Source: Planctomycetota bacterium (GTDB taxonomy: Bacteria > Planctomycetota > UBA1135). From it: a stretch of 64,000 bases of DNA. This document shows, in pieces, positions 17,181 through 26,222 of this stretch (position 1 is its first letter; each line of letters begins with the position of its first letter). Location: NCBI GenBank assembly GCA_024229395.1, contig JAAESM010000074.1, positions 221,183 to 285,182 on the forward strand. The letters run 5' to 3'. Made by a program: the position numbers and the translations under genes. Under the pieces are notes generated by a model. The model saw only the letters and a list, made by a program, of their open reading frames with translations, was not told the DNA's origin and did no database searches.

Positions 17181-18851
17181 TTATTTTGCTCCTTTGCCGC
17201 AGTTTGAGGCAGCCCCAAGCGCCATAATTTCACCTGCATGAATCAAAGACTCCAAGGCAAACGCGCCTTCATCACAGGCGGCTCCGAGGGAATCGGTTAT
17301 GCCATCGCTGAATCTTTTCTTGCCGAAGACGCCAAGGTCCACCTCCACCCACGGAGACTGCTCAAGGTCGGTATGGAATGCCCATTCAACCGCGCCCTGG
17401 CTGTCATCCACCAGCCGAGTATGCATCTCAGAGTTATCCCATTCGCAAGTCGAACTGGTCTTGATGGTGGCTTTACGAGAAATCAAAGCACCGGCATCCG
17501 CGTGAAGAAAAAATGGCGGCAAGGCGTCGCCGCTGTCAGCCAAGATCTTGAGGTCTTCCGCGAGCTGTAACTCGATGATGGTGTCGATTGGATCGCGATC
17601 CTGCGCCTCGACATTCAAGCTAAGAAGACCACCCTTCTTTTGAGACCAGATCAGCTTGCCATTCCTATTACGCAAGCTCGCGGACACGACGCGTTGATCG
17701 AATGCTGGCAGAACTAGAGCTCCATCCGGCCAATTGAGCACATGCAGCCAGATCTTGTCGCCGCGAGTTGTTGCGCCACCCCATGAGCCGGTTTCCCAAG
17801 GACCACCACGTGTGGCATAGATGGTGTCGCCATTTTCTTTCATCCATTCACCCATCGACAGCAAGCGCTCAACCTGAAGGGGCTCAATACTGCCGTCGGG
17901 CATGGGGCCAATGTTGAACAACAAGTTGCCGTCGCCAGAGGCACAACGCACCAAGGTTTGGATGCAGTCGCGCAATGACTTGGTTGGGTCATCCGGCTTC
18001 CACGCCCATTGATTCGCGATCGTCATGCAAGTTTCCCATGGACGATCGCGTTGGAACATTCCAATCCTTTGTTCGGGCGTATCGAAGTCACCGGGATTGG
18101 AGCCATCTTGATAAGCAGTGCGTCCTTGACCGACGCGATTGTTGATGATCAGGTCGGGGTCCAACTCGCGCAAGAATCGGTAGAGATCAACGCCTCGTTC
18201 CTGACTCCATGCGGCTTCCCATTCGCCATCGAACCACAACACACCCGGGTCATGGCGCGTAACTAGTTCGGTCAACTGCGCCTTCATGTAGTCCACGTAA
18301 CGATCCATGTTCGGCTCGACGCCATCTGGCAAGGCCTCGCCGGCGCCACCGTAGGTCATGTTCTGTGGTGAGTAGTTCGGGTCATACCAATCCAACACCG
18401 AATAGTAAGTACAGAATCGCACACCATGCTTTTCACAAGCAGCAGCCAGTTCGGCAACGATATCTCTGCCGAAAGGACCGGACATGATGTCGTACTCCGT
18501 CACGGCGCTATCCCACAACACGAAGCCGTCGTGATGCTTGGCCACCAGACATAGGTAACGCATACCGGCATCAGCAGTCAACTTCGCCCAGGCGTCGGCA
18601 TCGAATGCGTGCGGATTCCACTCCTTATGCAGAGCATCGTAATCAGCCGCCGGAGTAATCGTGCCGCGCGACCAGCCGATCTCTTTGCCAGTCAAGCTCA
18701 CCGGTCCCCAGTGAATAAACATGCCGAAGCGCGCGTCCAAGAACCACTGCATCCGTTCTGCTCGCTGTGCTTCGGTCTCAGCATTCGGAGAAACGGCTTC
18801 AGGAGGGGTTTCAGACCCAATTGGGGGGTGAAAGCAAGCAGATGAGTACAA
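17181..18851 (-). CDS. GH29 alpha-L-fucosidase, damaged at both ends
   Basis: The GH29 catalytic domain is clear: WFLDARFGMFIHWG, AKHHDGFVLWDS and VLWFDGEWEA, whose Asp (about residue 208) is the retaining nucleophile. A linker leads into a discoidin (F5/8C)-like start, SPWVEVDLG, where homology stops; the last 35-40 residues are the antisense of an SDR fragment, so the 3' end is lost. At the 5' end this frame has only a TTG start. A second frame from ATG 18864 encodes a signal peptide (MFLSFVLICLLSPP) and would join this frame if the G6 run at 18823-18828 had five bases. The gene is thus probably frameshifted and truncated, or misassembled. Confidence 0.8.
   Translation of the reverse strand: MYSSACFHPPIGSETPPEAVSPNAETEAQRAERMQWFLDARFGMFIHWGPVSLTGKEIGWSRGTITPAADYDALHKEWNPHAFDADAWAKLTADAGMRYLCLVAKHHDGFVLWDSAVTEYDIMSGPFGRDIVAELAAACEKHGVRFCTYYSVLDWYDPNYSPQNMTYGGAGEALPDGVEPNMDRYVDYMKAQLTELVTRHDPGVLWFDGEWEAAWSQERGVDLYRFLRELDPDLIINNRVGQGRTAYQDGSNPGDFDTPEQRIGMFQRDRPWETCMTIANQWAWKPDDPTKSLRDCIQTLVRCASGDGNLLFNIGPMPDGSIEPLQVERLLSMGEWMKENGDTIYATRGGPWETGSWGGATTRGDKIWLHVLNWPDGALVLPAFDQRVVSASLRNRNGKLIWSQKKGGLLSLNVEAQDRDPIDTIIELQLAEDLKILADSGDALPPFFLHADAGALISRKATIKTSSTCEWDNSEMHTRLVDDSQGAVEWAFHTDLEQSPWVEVDLGVFGKKRFSDGITDSLGAACDEGAFALESLIHAGEIMALGAASNCGKGAK
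17238..17336 (+). pseudogene. 5' fragment of a short-chain dehydrogenase gene
   Basis: From ATG 17238 the plus strand encodes the start of a classical SDR: MNQRLQGKRAFITGGSEGIG, the TGxxxGIG cofactor motif, then AIAESFLAEDAKV. Similarity to SDRs ends there (about 17336); the rest of the open frame is the antisense of the neighbouring fucosidase. The fragment therefore lacks the catalytic YxxxK. It abuts the 3'-truncated GH29 gene, at a short sequence that fits both genes. Confidence 0.6.
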
Positions 18852-18947
18852 ATGAAAGGAACATCAATCAATGGTCACCGAGGGCAATCTTGCACTTATC
18901 TTAGAATCCCTTCAGCGCTTTTTGGAGCAGCGGCGTAGGACATTCAG

Positions 18948-19553
18948 GTGAGCGAAAGACCCACACCTCCCACGGCGATCACACCCGACCTCATCCACGA
19001 GGCGGCGCGAGGAAAGCCAGAGGCTCAGGACCGTTGGTTCCGCGCGGATTATCCGTGTGTGTATCGATTGTGTTTGGGTTTCCTGGCCGACACCGTGGCA
19101 GCAGAGGATCTCGCTCAAGACGCCATGCTTCACTTACTCGATCGCCTTGACCGCTGGAACCCGACGCGCCCTTATGCGGCGTGGCGCAATACGGTGGTCT
19201 TGAACTTGTGCCGCGACAGTCATCGCAAGTCGAACGTGCGCAAGAAGGCCGAAGACAAGTTGAAGCTGTTCCCGGATGTGCAGCACTTGCCAGATCCGCA
19301 AGATGCCGCATCCGCTCGCGAAGTGCGCTCGGTGATTACCGCAGCACTCGCCCAACTCCCAGCGCGCGAACGCGAGGCTTTCGTACTGCGCGATTTGGAA
19401 CAACAAAAAACGTCGGAAGTCGCCGACGTCATGGCAATCAATCCCGCCACCGTTCGTTCCCTACTCACTTTGGCCCGCCGACGTCTGCGCGGCATCCTCG
19501 GTCCGGCGCTGGATATGGATGCGCGTCGATGCGCTGGAGGTTCTGATGTCTGA
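18948..19553 (+). CDS. ECF-type RNA polymerase sigma factor
   Basis: GTG start at 18948 with AGGA seven bases upstream; 201 residues. Region 2 is seen as DRWFRADYPCVYRLCLGFL and AEDLAQDAMLHLLDRLDRW (the -10 recognition helix). Region 4 is LPAREREAFVLRDLEQQ with the helix-turn-helix KTSEVADVMAINPATVRSLL. The fit is good for a 70-kDa-family extracytoplasmic-function sigma factor. It overlaps the next gene by 8 bp, which encodes a single-span membrane protein expected to be its regulatory partner. Target promoters are unknown. Confidence 0.92.
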   Translation: MSERPTPPTAITPDLIHEAARGKPEAQDRWFRADYPCVYRLCLGFLADTVAAEDLAQDAMLHLLDRLDRWNPTRPYAAWRNTVVLNLCRDSHRKSNVRKKAEDKLKLFPDVQHLPDPQDAASAREVRSVITAALAQLPAREREAFVLRDLEQQKTSEVADVMAINPATVRSLLTLARRRLRGILGPALDMDARRCAGGSDV

Positions 19554-20049
19554 ACGTGATCCACTCGACTTGCTGCAGAATGCCTGGCAAACGATGCCCA
19601 GTGAAGACGCCACTCCTTCCTTGGAGGACTCGGACTCACTGACGCAGGACACCGTGACGTGGATGGCGGAAGCTTGGCAGCAGATGGAGATTCCCGCCGC
19701 GGAACTACCGAAACGCCAGCGCATCCTTTCCTGGCGCAGCTTGACCGTAATGGCAAGCGCGGCCGCTGCACTGCTGATCAGTGCACTGATCCTCCTGAAT
19801 TGGTCAGACCAAGACGGCAAGGATCTCGAACCCAACCACGTCACCGTTAACGGCGTGGAACAAGACCAACCGGAGGTTCCTGTGGAGCCATCCGACCCAA
19901 CAAACGGAGCAACGGCCCAACCGGACAAGACTGCAGCGCCCAAGCTGCTTGCCGCCACGCCTGAGCGCGTGGAGGTTCTGTCCGGCCGGGTTCGCCTGAC
20001 CATGCTGACTCCTGGTCCTGCTTCGGATTCACAATCAACCGATTCCTAA
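19546..20049 (+). CDS. Single-span membrane protein, probable anti-sigma partner
   Basis: The ATG at 19546 has an ideal GGAGG at 19536-19540; an upstream in-frame ATG (19519) is less likely. The 167-residue product has an acidic N-terminal cytoplasmic part (about 1-65), one membrane helix (LTVMASAAAALLISALILLN) and a Pro/Glu-rich outer part. I see no zinc anti-sigma signature. Position and overlap with the sigma gene suggest an anti-sigma or co-regulator, which is inference. Confidence 0.7.
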   Translation: MSERDPLDLLQNAWQTMPSEDATPSLEDSDSLTQDTVTWMAEAWQQMEIPAAELPKRQRILSWRSLTVMASAAAALLISALILLNWSDQDGKDLEPNHVTVNGVEQDQPEVPVEPSDPTNGATAQPDKTAAPKLLAATPERVEVLSGRVRLTMLTPGPASDSQSTDS

Positions 20050-20052
20050 AAA

Positions 20053-21285
20053 ATGAGAACGACTCAACTCCTATTGGCGCTGTGCCTTTTCTTCGCACCG
20101 CTGGCCATGACCGCGCCCGCAAGTGCGCAAAACGACAATCCTCCGAACGTCGAGGCAGACTTCCTACTGAAGCGCATCCAATCCGAGCATGTGTTTATCG
20201 AAGAGCTGTACGACACGCTGGAGTCGATGTACGGACGCGAACTTGAGTTCGAAGATCGCATCGTCAATAACTTGGCTTTGCTCGAAGAGAGCGTGGTAAT
20301 CTACGAGACTGCCGAACGTATGCAGCGCATCATGGATGCGGTCACGCAACTCGACATCGACTTACATGAGCAAAGTGTTGACCAACACGGAGAGGATGAA
20401 GAGGAGACTTCCATCGACCCCTTCGAACTGGTGCTCGAGAGTTATATGCCGAAGTATCTCGACAGCACCGAGCTCTATCGGATCGCGACCGAGCTCTACA
20501 GTCGCGAGATCAAGGTCAACGACGACTGGCATCAGAACTTGAGCCTGACCTCGAGCGGCTTGTTGATCCATGATGTCAGAGACCCAGCCTTGGACCTGCT
20601 TGCACGCCTGAAGGAATTAGATGAGAGCCAGGCTCCTAGTGGGCAAGGCGAGATCGTGGCAACTCAATACCAGCCACGTCATCTATCGGCTTACAGCTTG
20701 ATGGAAGGGCTGTCACCTTTCCGGACTTCCGTACCTGACAGGCTTAATCCACGTTCGTCTACCGTCAACATCTCGGTCATGAACGAGCGCGGCATCTTGG
20801 TCATTCGCGACTACAAGGATCGCGTGGCAGAGATTCTCACCACTCTCGAGGCTTTGGATCAACCGGCACCCCAGGTGATGGTGGTTTGCCAAGTGCTGCA
20901 TGGCGTGCGCGGCGATGCCACCAGGCCAGCCGCGGATGATCTACAGGAACAACTGCGTGGCTTACTTCCTTATGAGAGTTACCACGTCGATTCCAACGGC
21001 ATGCTGCGTGGCAGTGCCGTGTCCGGAACGAACATGGAAATCAAGATGCAGTCCAGCCAGCACGAGTATCGCTTGAAGATGAGCGTCGGTGCTTACGACG
21101 CCAAGACGGGTGCTTTGGACTTGAGCCGCTGTGAACTCACCAAGTTCGATATGCAGCATGGTGACCAGCAGTTGTTCAACACGTCGGCAACCATCTACAA
21201 GGGTGAGTACGCAGTGCTTGGTGTCACTGGTGCTGAGCCGTTGTTCCTGGTGGTCCAACTACATCCGGTGAAAGGCAGCCACTAG
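20053..21285 (+). CDS. Exported protein with secretin N-domain-like segments
   Basis: This 410-residue protein has a signal peptide (MRTTQLLLALCLFFAPLAM, cleavage near ASAQN). It is mostly alpha/beta. Two segments recall the N-domains of secretins: NISVMNERGILVIRDYKDRV followed by AEILTTLEALDQPAPQVMVV, a pattern common at N1/N3 folds, and an earlier ALDLLARLKELDE. No secretin beta-barrel follows. It starts 3 bp after the sigma-partner gene and closes that operon, so it is probably sigma-linked. Its stop overlaps the convergent sulfatase stop at a CTAG palindrome. Function unknown. Confidence 0.65.
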   Translation: MRTTQLLLALCLFFAPLAMTAPASAQNDNPPNVEADFLLKRIQSEHVFIEELYDTLESMYGRELEFEDRIVNNLALLEESVVIYETAERMQRIMDAVTQLDIDLHEQSVDQHGEDEEETSIDPFELVLESYMPKYLDSTELYRIATELYSREIKVNDDWHQNLSLTSSGLLIHDVRDPALDLLARLKELDESQAPSGQGEIVATQYQPRHLSAYSLMEGLSPFRTSVPDRLNPRSSTVNISVMNERGILVIRDYKDRVAEILTTLEALDQPAPQVMVVCQVLHGVRGDATRPAADDLQEQLRGLLPYESYHVDSNGMLRGSAVSGTNMEIKMQSSQHEYRLKMSVGAYDAKTGALDLSRCELTKFDMQHGDQQLFNTSATIYKGEYAVLGVTGAEPLFLVVQLHPVKGSH

Positions 21286-23267
21286 TGCCCTTCTTCGGTG
21301 GCGTTGCCGTCGGCGTCGAACACATAGCCCATCTCGGCTAGGTTCACACGCTCGGCATCGTCGAACTCGCGCAAGCCGCGCTTCACCGCTTCATCCCGAC
21401 GCTGTTCGGCATAAGCAAGGAGCGCGGCTTGTTGCTCTTTCAGCTCGGCGCTTCCGAGTAGGTTGTTCGGTTCCGCGACGCCATCGGCCATGCGGTAAAG
21501 CGCCACTGGGGTTAATGATGATGCAGGTCCATCATTGGCTTGCCAATCGAGGATCAACTTGTATCCATCCAAATAGACGGCGAGTAGATCATCATGCGAT
21601 GCGGCGTATGGAGTTTCCGCAACGTTTGGGTCGAGCAGGTTTCGCCCGGCACCAAATCGATCGGTCTTGAATCCTGCAGCGTTCAGCAAGGTCAGCGGAA
21701 TGTCTTGGTTGGTCGGACGCACGCGCAACTCCCCCGCCGTGATGCCAGGGCCGGCAATGAAGAACGGCACTTGGATGTTCGGCGCGAACAAGGTGTTGCC
21801 GTGAGTCATATGATCGTTCTCGGCAAAGTGTTCGCCATGATCGGAAGTGAACAGGATGACCGTGGGGCGACCACTCTGTTCCACGCGTGCGAAGATCTTG
21901 GCAAGCGCATCATCGACCATCATGACTTCTTCGTGATAACGATCGCGCAGGATTTGCAAGGCCTCCGGTGCAGTGCTGTCGCCTTCACGTAAAGCGGTCA
22001 GGACTTCAAGGCACTGCATGGTGGTGCCAGGTGTATAGGAGCTGTATCGCGACGGCATTGCGCGTTCGCCACCAAGCTTGCCGAGGAACTGCGGCGACGC
22101 TTTATAAGGTGCATGCGGATCCATGAAGTGCAGGAAGAAGAAAAACGGCGTGGGCTCGCTGTAGAGATCCTCAAGATAGGCAAGCGACAACTCACGAACC
22201 GGGTCGGCCAAGATGGGATCCTCGGCGACCAAGGTGCCACTGCCATGTAGACGACGCATGGTCAGACCAATCGACAGCTTCATCGACAACAGGTCTGGCA
22301 AAGGCATCGAGTACCACACCATGCGTCGGCCGCTGAGGGCAACGCGTTTCGGTGAGACTTCTTGCACCGTGCGCGGCGCGACGTTGACCAAGACTTCGAA
22401 GCCGCGATCGAAGCCTGTGTAGGCATCCAGCAATCCGTTCGCTGCGGTTCCTACGCGTCGGTAGCCGGCTTGACCAAGGACCTCTGGCAAAGTGGTGGCG
22501 CCGTTGTCATCCAAGTGACCGAGGTTGGTGTAAGCGCCATGTTGCAGCGGGCTTTCACCGAGCACCATGGTGATGTGGCTTGGCAAGGTCGACGGAGATG
22601 CAGCCAATGCGTAGTCCGATCGCAAAGAGCGCGCACGCAACTCATCAAGGAATGGAGTCGGAACCTTGGGGTCGAGGATGGCATCGGCACGCAAGGTATC
22701 GATCGAGACCAGGAAGATATCGGGGCGACCGCTGGCATCGGTCTCTTGCTGGGCGTTGGTAGCCGGAATCTGCGGACGCGTGTCCACCGCATAACCTTGG
22801 TCGGCAATCATCTCGGTACTGCTGACGCCGGCCAACAGAAGGACCAGGGCAGCCAAACCGCCGGAGCCGAAGACCCGGGCGAAACGTGGTGGTAATGCCG
22901 GCAACGGCGCGAACAGGAACAACAGGGTGAGCGGCGCGCCGAACTCCAACAGTGCGCGCGGTCGATCGGTGATCGAGAACATCCATGCACCGAGCAAGCC
23001 ACCTGCCGCAATACCAAGGCCAATCGAGAACCCTGCACGAGCCAGATCGCGTTGACGTTTGTGCGCCACGAACCAAGCGAGTGGGCCGAAACCGAAGAGT
23101 GCCGCGAGACAACCGCTATAGACCAACAAGAACTTCAGGTCAAACAGCGCAAAACCCATGGTTACGGGGTAAGCGAAGGCATAGACCAAGCTGCCAATAG
23201 CAATGCCGGCAAGGGCATTCCAGATCATGGCGGCTGTCGAGGGCTCAGGCTTTGCGTTCATCTTCAT
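21282..23267 (-). CDS. Membrane-anchored sulfatase/phosphodiesterase-fold protein
   Basis: The 661-residue protein has about four or five membrane helices in residues 1-160, then an alkaline-phosphatase/sulfatase-fold domain: DIFLVSIDTLRADA (metal Asp), SPSTLPSHITMVLGE (nucleophile region) and LFTSDHGEHFAENDHMTHGN (metal Asp-His-His). The usual C/S-x-P-S-R formylglycine signature is replaced by S-T-L-P-S-H, so it probably does not need maturase and may be a phosphodiesterase or phosphoglycerol transferase-like enzyme. The active domain would face the periplasm. It converges with the secretin-like gene and shares 4 bp at the stops. Confidence 0.85.
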   Translation of the reverse strand: MKMNAKPEPSTAAMIWNALAGIAIGSLVYAFAYPVTMGFALFDLKFLLVYSGCLAALFGFGPLAWFVAHKRQRDLARAGFSIGLGIAAGGLLGAWMFSITDRPRALLEFGAPLTLLFLFAPLPALPPRFARVFGSGGLAALVLLLAGVSSTEMIADQGYAVDTRPQIPATNAQQETDASGRPDIFLVSIDTLRADAILDPKVPTPFLDELRARSLRSDYALAASPSTLPSHITMVLGESPLQHGAYTNLGHLDDNGATTLPEVLGQAGYRRVGTAANGLLDAYTGFDRGFEVLVNVAPRTVQEVSPKRVALSGRRMVWYSMPLPDLLSMKLSIGLTMRRLHGSGTLVAEDPILADPVRELSLAYLEDLYSEPTPFFFFLHFMDPHAPYKASPQFLGKLGGERAMPSRYSSYTPGTTMQCLEVLTALREGDSTAPEALQILRDRYHEEVMMVDDALAKIFARVEQSGRPTVILFTSDHGEHFAENDHMTHGNTLFAPNIQVPFFIAGPGITAGELRVRPTNQDIPLTLLNAAGFKTDRFGAGRNLLDPNVAETPYAASHDDLLAVYLDGYKLILDWQANDGPASSLTPVALYRMADGVAEPNNLLGSAELKEQQAALLAYAEQRRDEAVKRGLREFDDAERVNLAEMGYVFDADGNATEEGH

Positions 23268-23345
23268 GATTCTATCGGCAACTTTTGTTTATTCTGTGGC
23301 ATGCATCTTCCTTCCGGTCGGCCACGATTTGACAGAGACCTATCC

Positions 23346-23795
23346 ATGGACGCGGATTCCGCAATGGAAGCAATCCAGAACAAGCTCTCCAGCCCGGGTT
23401 GTCCCTGCCGCGGTTTCGTAGCTGAGTTGCAGCACCATTTTGATTTGCGCGTGCATGAGAAGGACCAGCATTTGTGGTCGCCAACCCTAAGTGGATCAAT
23501 TACCCCCACGGAGTGTGGTCGCTCCTCGCTGCATGGACTGGTCAGCCCCAACCCCAGCATCTGGACGGCAGTGGCCTTCTCCTATCTAGCCTGCTTCACT
23601 GGCCTGCTGTTCTTCATCACCTTCGGCGTGGTCCAGCTGATGCTCGATCAACAAGCATGGGCATTTTTCGCATGTGGAAGCATACTATTGATTGCCGTCA
23701 TCGTGCGGATCATCTCCCGGTTCGGCGAACGCCTAGCCGTAGAACAAATCGCGCTGCTCCGCGGCGTCCTCGACGAAATTTTCCCTACGCCATGA
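23346..23795 (+). CDS. Small two-helix membrane protein
   Basis: ATG 23346 gives 149 residues; an in-frame ATG at 23301 would add 15. After a soluble start with a Cys-rich GCPC motif (residues about 18-21) and several His residues, two membrane helices follow (FSYLACFTGLLFFITFGVV and WAFFACGSILLIAVIVRII), then a short cytoplasmic tail. The stop overlaps the next start codon as ATGA, implying coupled translation with the HlyD-like gene. I do not recognise the family; the neighbour suggests a role in an export or envelope complex. Confidence 0.6.
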   Translation: MDADSAMEAIQNKLSSPGCPCRGFVAELQHHFDLRVHEKDQHLWSPTLSGSITPTECGRSSLHGLVSPNPSIWTAVAFSYLACFTGLLFFITFGVVQLMLDQQAWAFFACGSILLIAVIVRIISRFGERLAVEQIALLRGVLDEIFPTP

Positions 23796-25024
23796 AAACG
23801 CTCAACGTCACACTCTGCGCCTTAGTCTTCGGCGCGCTCTCACCGATCCTTACTGCCCAAGATGAACACGCCGCCATTGTCGATGCGGATCCCGTCACGC
23901 AGGAGACCATCAACGGCAAGATTGCGCCAATGGAAGGCAAGCAGGTCGTTTTGGATTGGGCACGCTGGAACGGCAGAACCACTTTCATCGATTCGGCTTT
24001 GCACGGTTCGCGCATCGAGGAAGGCAATGTCATCGCGCGCTTTGACGCCAGCGATATCGAAGAGCGCCTGCACGATGCACAACGGCGCTTGCATGCGACC
24101 GGCATGCGCAATGAACTGGCCAAGATCCGCGCCGACATGGCTGAAGAAGCCGCTATGCGCCGACTACACGATGCTGAGATCGCACTAGAAGACGCTCATG
24201 AGGCACACCGCAACTGGGAAGAGTTCGAGCTCAACCAGCAGCGCAAGAGTGCCGAACTGAGTGCACAACGCTCCAAGGCAAACCTCGAAGATGCGGAAGA
24301 CGAACTTGCGCAGCTGAAGGCCATGTACACCGAAGACGAGCTCACCGACGCCACTGAAGAGATCGTCCTGAAGCGCTCCATTCGCAATTTAGAGGCCATG
24401 CGCTTTGGTGCACGCCTCGCCGCAGCATCGCGCGAGTTCACTGCCAAGGTCCGTTGGCCACGCACCAGTCGTGACCTACGCATGGCCGTCGAACGCGCCG
24501 AGATCAGCTTGAACAACATGCGCACCAACTTCGAGTTGGATGCCGTGGAGCGCAACATGGCCGCGAACGATCGCGAAGAGGCCTTCACCAAGCAAGAAAT
24601 CGAAGTCGACGAGCTCGCTGCCGACATGGAAGCCTTCGTGGTACGCGCACCAGACACTGGTGTACTTCTTCACGGCGGTCTGCGTCAGTACCAAGCCGGC
24701 CAGAAGCCACCACGCTTCACCGACTTCTCCGACGCCTACACCCATCGCGGCCTGTACACGATCTACAAGCATGGGAACCAAGGCGTGATCGTTCAGATCC
24801 CCGAGGATAAGTTCGGTTCGATTAATTTCGGCGCCCCGGTCACCGTAACCGCTGTGGCTTTGCCCGACGTCAGCACCACCGGCACGCTTCGGGTGGTACC
24901 GCCTCAAGCAACGGTCTACTCCGACGTCGCCGCCAACATCATCCTTTGCTGGGTGGTCCTTGATGAGCCTATCACTGCACTGCTTCCTGGCCGAAGCGTG
25001 ACGGTCAGCTACACCGTGAAGTAA
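23792..25024 (+). CDS. Exported HlyD-like adaptor protein with long coiled coil
   Basis: The ATG at 23792 overlaps the upstream stop and begins a signal peptide (MKTLNVTLCALVFGALSPI), giving 410 residues. Layout is that of a membrane-fusion protein: beta-barrel/lipoyl half (GSRIEEGNVIARFDASDIEE, residues about 70-90), a long Ala/Glu/Arg-rich antiparallel coiled coil (about 90-285), then the second lipoyl half (FVVRAPDTGVLLHGG) and a beta domain. No efflux pump or ABC gene is adjacent. It is co-translated with a small membrane protein and a terpene-cyclase-fold protein. Confidence 0.75.
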   Translation: MKTLNVTLCALVFGALSPILTAQDEHAAIVDADPVTQETINGKIAPMEGKQVVLDWARWNGRTTFIDSALHGSRIEEGNVIARFDASDIEERLHDAQRRLHATGMRNELAKIRADMAEEAAMRRLHDAEIALEDAHEAHRNWEEFELNQQRKSAELSAQRSKANLEDAEDELAQLKAMYTEDELTDATEEIVLKRSIRNLEAMRFGARLAAASREFTAKVRWPRTSRDLRMAVERAEISLNNMRTNFELDAVERNMAANDREEAFTKQEIEVDELAADMEAFVVRAPDTGVLLHGGLRQYQAGQKPPRFTDFSDAYTHRGLYTIYKHGNQGVIVQIPEDKFGSINFGAPVTVTAVALPDVSTTGTLRVVPPQATVYSDVAANIILCWVVLDEPITALLPGRSVTVSYTVK

Positions 25025-26208
25025 TGCGCTGCTTCTTTGTACTCGCGCTGCTGACGACGGCAGTCATGGCAACGCCACTTTCTGCCAGCCAAGAAGCGGA
25101 GCCGCGCGCACCGCACTTGCATCAATCCGGTGCCGACTTCCTTGAGGTCTCGAACGCCGAGGCCACCAAGGGTGGTGTGGCTTGGTTGCTCGCCAATCAG
25201 AATGAAGATGGCAGCTGGGGCAGTCACAAATCACCGCGTTGGTACGAGGTGATGTGCGACGTGCCTGGCGGCCACAATGCCTTCCGCGTTGCCACCACTG
25301 CCTTGTGCGTGATGGCGCTGATGGAAACCCCGCAACAAAGCGACGAGACCGTGGCTGCTGTCAGCCGTGGGGTCAACGCCTTGCTTGCGCAACATGAAGT
25401 CAAACGCCCGTCCATGCTGGAGCATTACAGCGTGTGGGCATTCGGCTTTGGCACCCAGGCACTGGCTGATTTCCGCGCGCGCTACCCCAAGGATGAACGC
25501 GCTGAGATCATTGACTTGGTGTGTGAACGCTTGATCGACAAGCTGTTGCTTTATCAGGCACTGGATGGCGGCTGGGGCTACTTGTCCTTGCAGGAATCCA
25601 AGACCTACAAGCCGTCGTTCACGTCGATGAGCTTCACCACGGCCACTTGCTTAATCGGTTTGGATCGTGCGCAGAAGAATGGCTTGAAACTCAACGAAGA
25701 GATGTTGCGTAAGGCACTCAACTCCTTGGAGCGTTGCGAGACCGGAGCCAAGGTCTACACCTATGGTGAGATCTGGCGCATGAGCCCGCATCGCAGCGTG
25801 AACAACGTCAAAGGCGCTGCTTGCCGCAATCCTGGCATCCTTGAAGCCCTGCGCCTATTTGGGCGTTTGGATACGGAAAAGGAAATGGGCCGCTACACGC
25901 AAGCATTGAATGAGTTGTTGATCGATCATCAACGTTTTCAGATCGCTGGTCTGCGCAGACCTGTTCCGCATGAATCGCATTGGGGCGTGTCCGGGTACTT
26001 CTACCTGTACGGGCACTACTACGCCTCATTGATCCACGATCGCTTGCCGGAAAGCGAGCAACAGAAATACGGGCCGCTGTTGGAGAAGGCGGTGATGTAT
26101 TGTCGCCAGCCTGATGGCAGCTTCTGGGATTACCCCCTCTACAGTTACCACAAGCCTTACGGCACTGCATTTGCAGTCTTGGTCCTGGCGCGCACGGCTC
26201 AAGACTAA
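25024..26208 (+). CDS. Exported prenyltransferase/squalene-cyclase-fold repeat protein
   Basis: A 394-residue protein with a signal peptide (MRCFFVLALLTTAVMA). It carries alpha/alpha-barrel repeats with QW-like motifs: WLLANQNEDGSWGS, LLYQALDGGWGYLSLQ and QPDGSFWDYPLYSYHKPYGT. The DxDD catalytic motif of hopene cyclases is not seen, so it is probably a binding fold related to the repeats found in many planctomycete proteins rather than a cyclase. Its start shares one base with the stop of the adaptor gene; the three genes 23346-26208 form one operon. Confidence 0.72.
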   Translation: MRCFFVLALLTTAVMATPLSASQEAEPRAPHLHQSGADFLEVSNAEATKGGVAWLLANQNEDGSWGSHKSPRWYEVMCDVPGGHNAFRVATTALCVMALMETPQQSDETVAAVSRGVNALLAQHEVKRPSMLEHYSVWAFGFGTQALADFRARYPKDERAEIIDLVCERLIDKLLLYQALDGGWGYLSLQESKTYKPSFTSMSFTTATCLIGLDRAQKNGLKLNEEMLRKALNSLERCETGAKVYTYGEIWRMSPHRSVNNVKGAACRNPGILEALRLFGRLDTEKEMGRYTQALNELLIDHQRFQIAGLRRPVPHESHWGVSGYFYLYGHYYASLIHDRLPESEQQKYGPLLEKAVMYCRQPDGSFWDYPLYSYHKPYGTAFAVLVLARTAQD

Positions 26209-26222
26209 GTGCCTCTGGTTCC

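Noticed and set aside
23474..23791. Upstream extension of the HlyD-like gene
   Set aside because: It overlaps the small membrane-protein gene in another frame and would hide the signal peptide at 23792.
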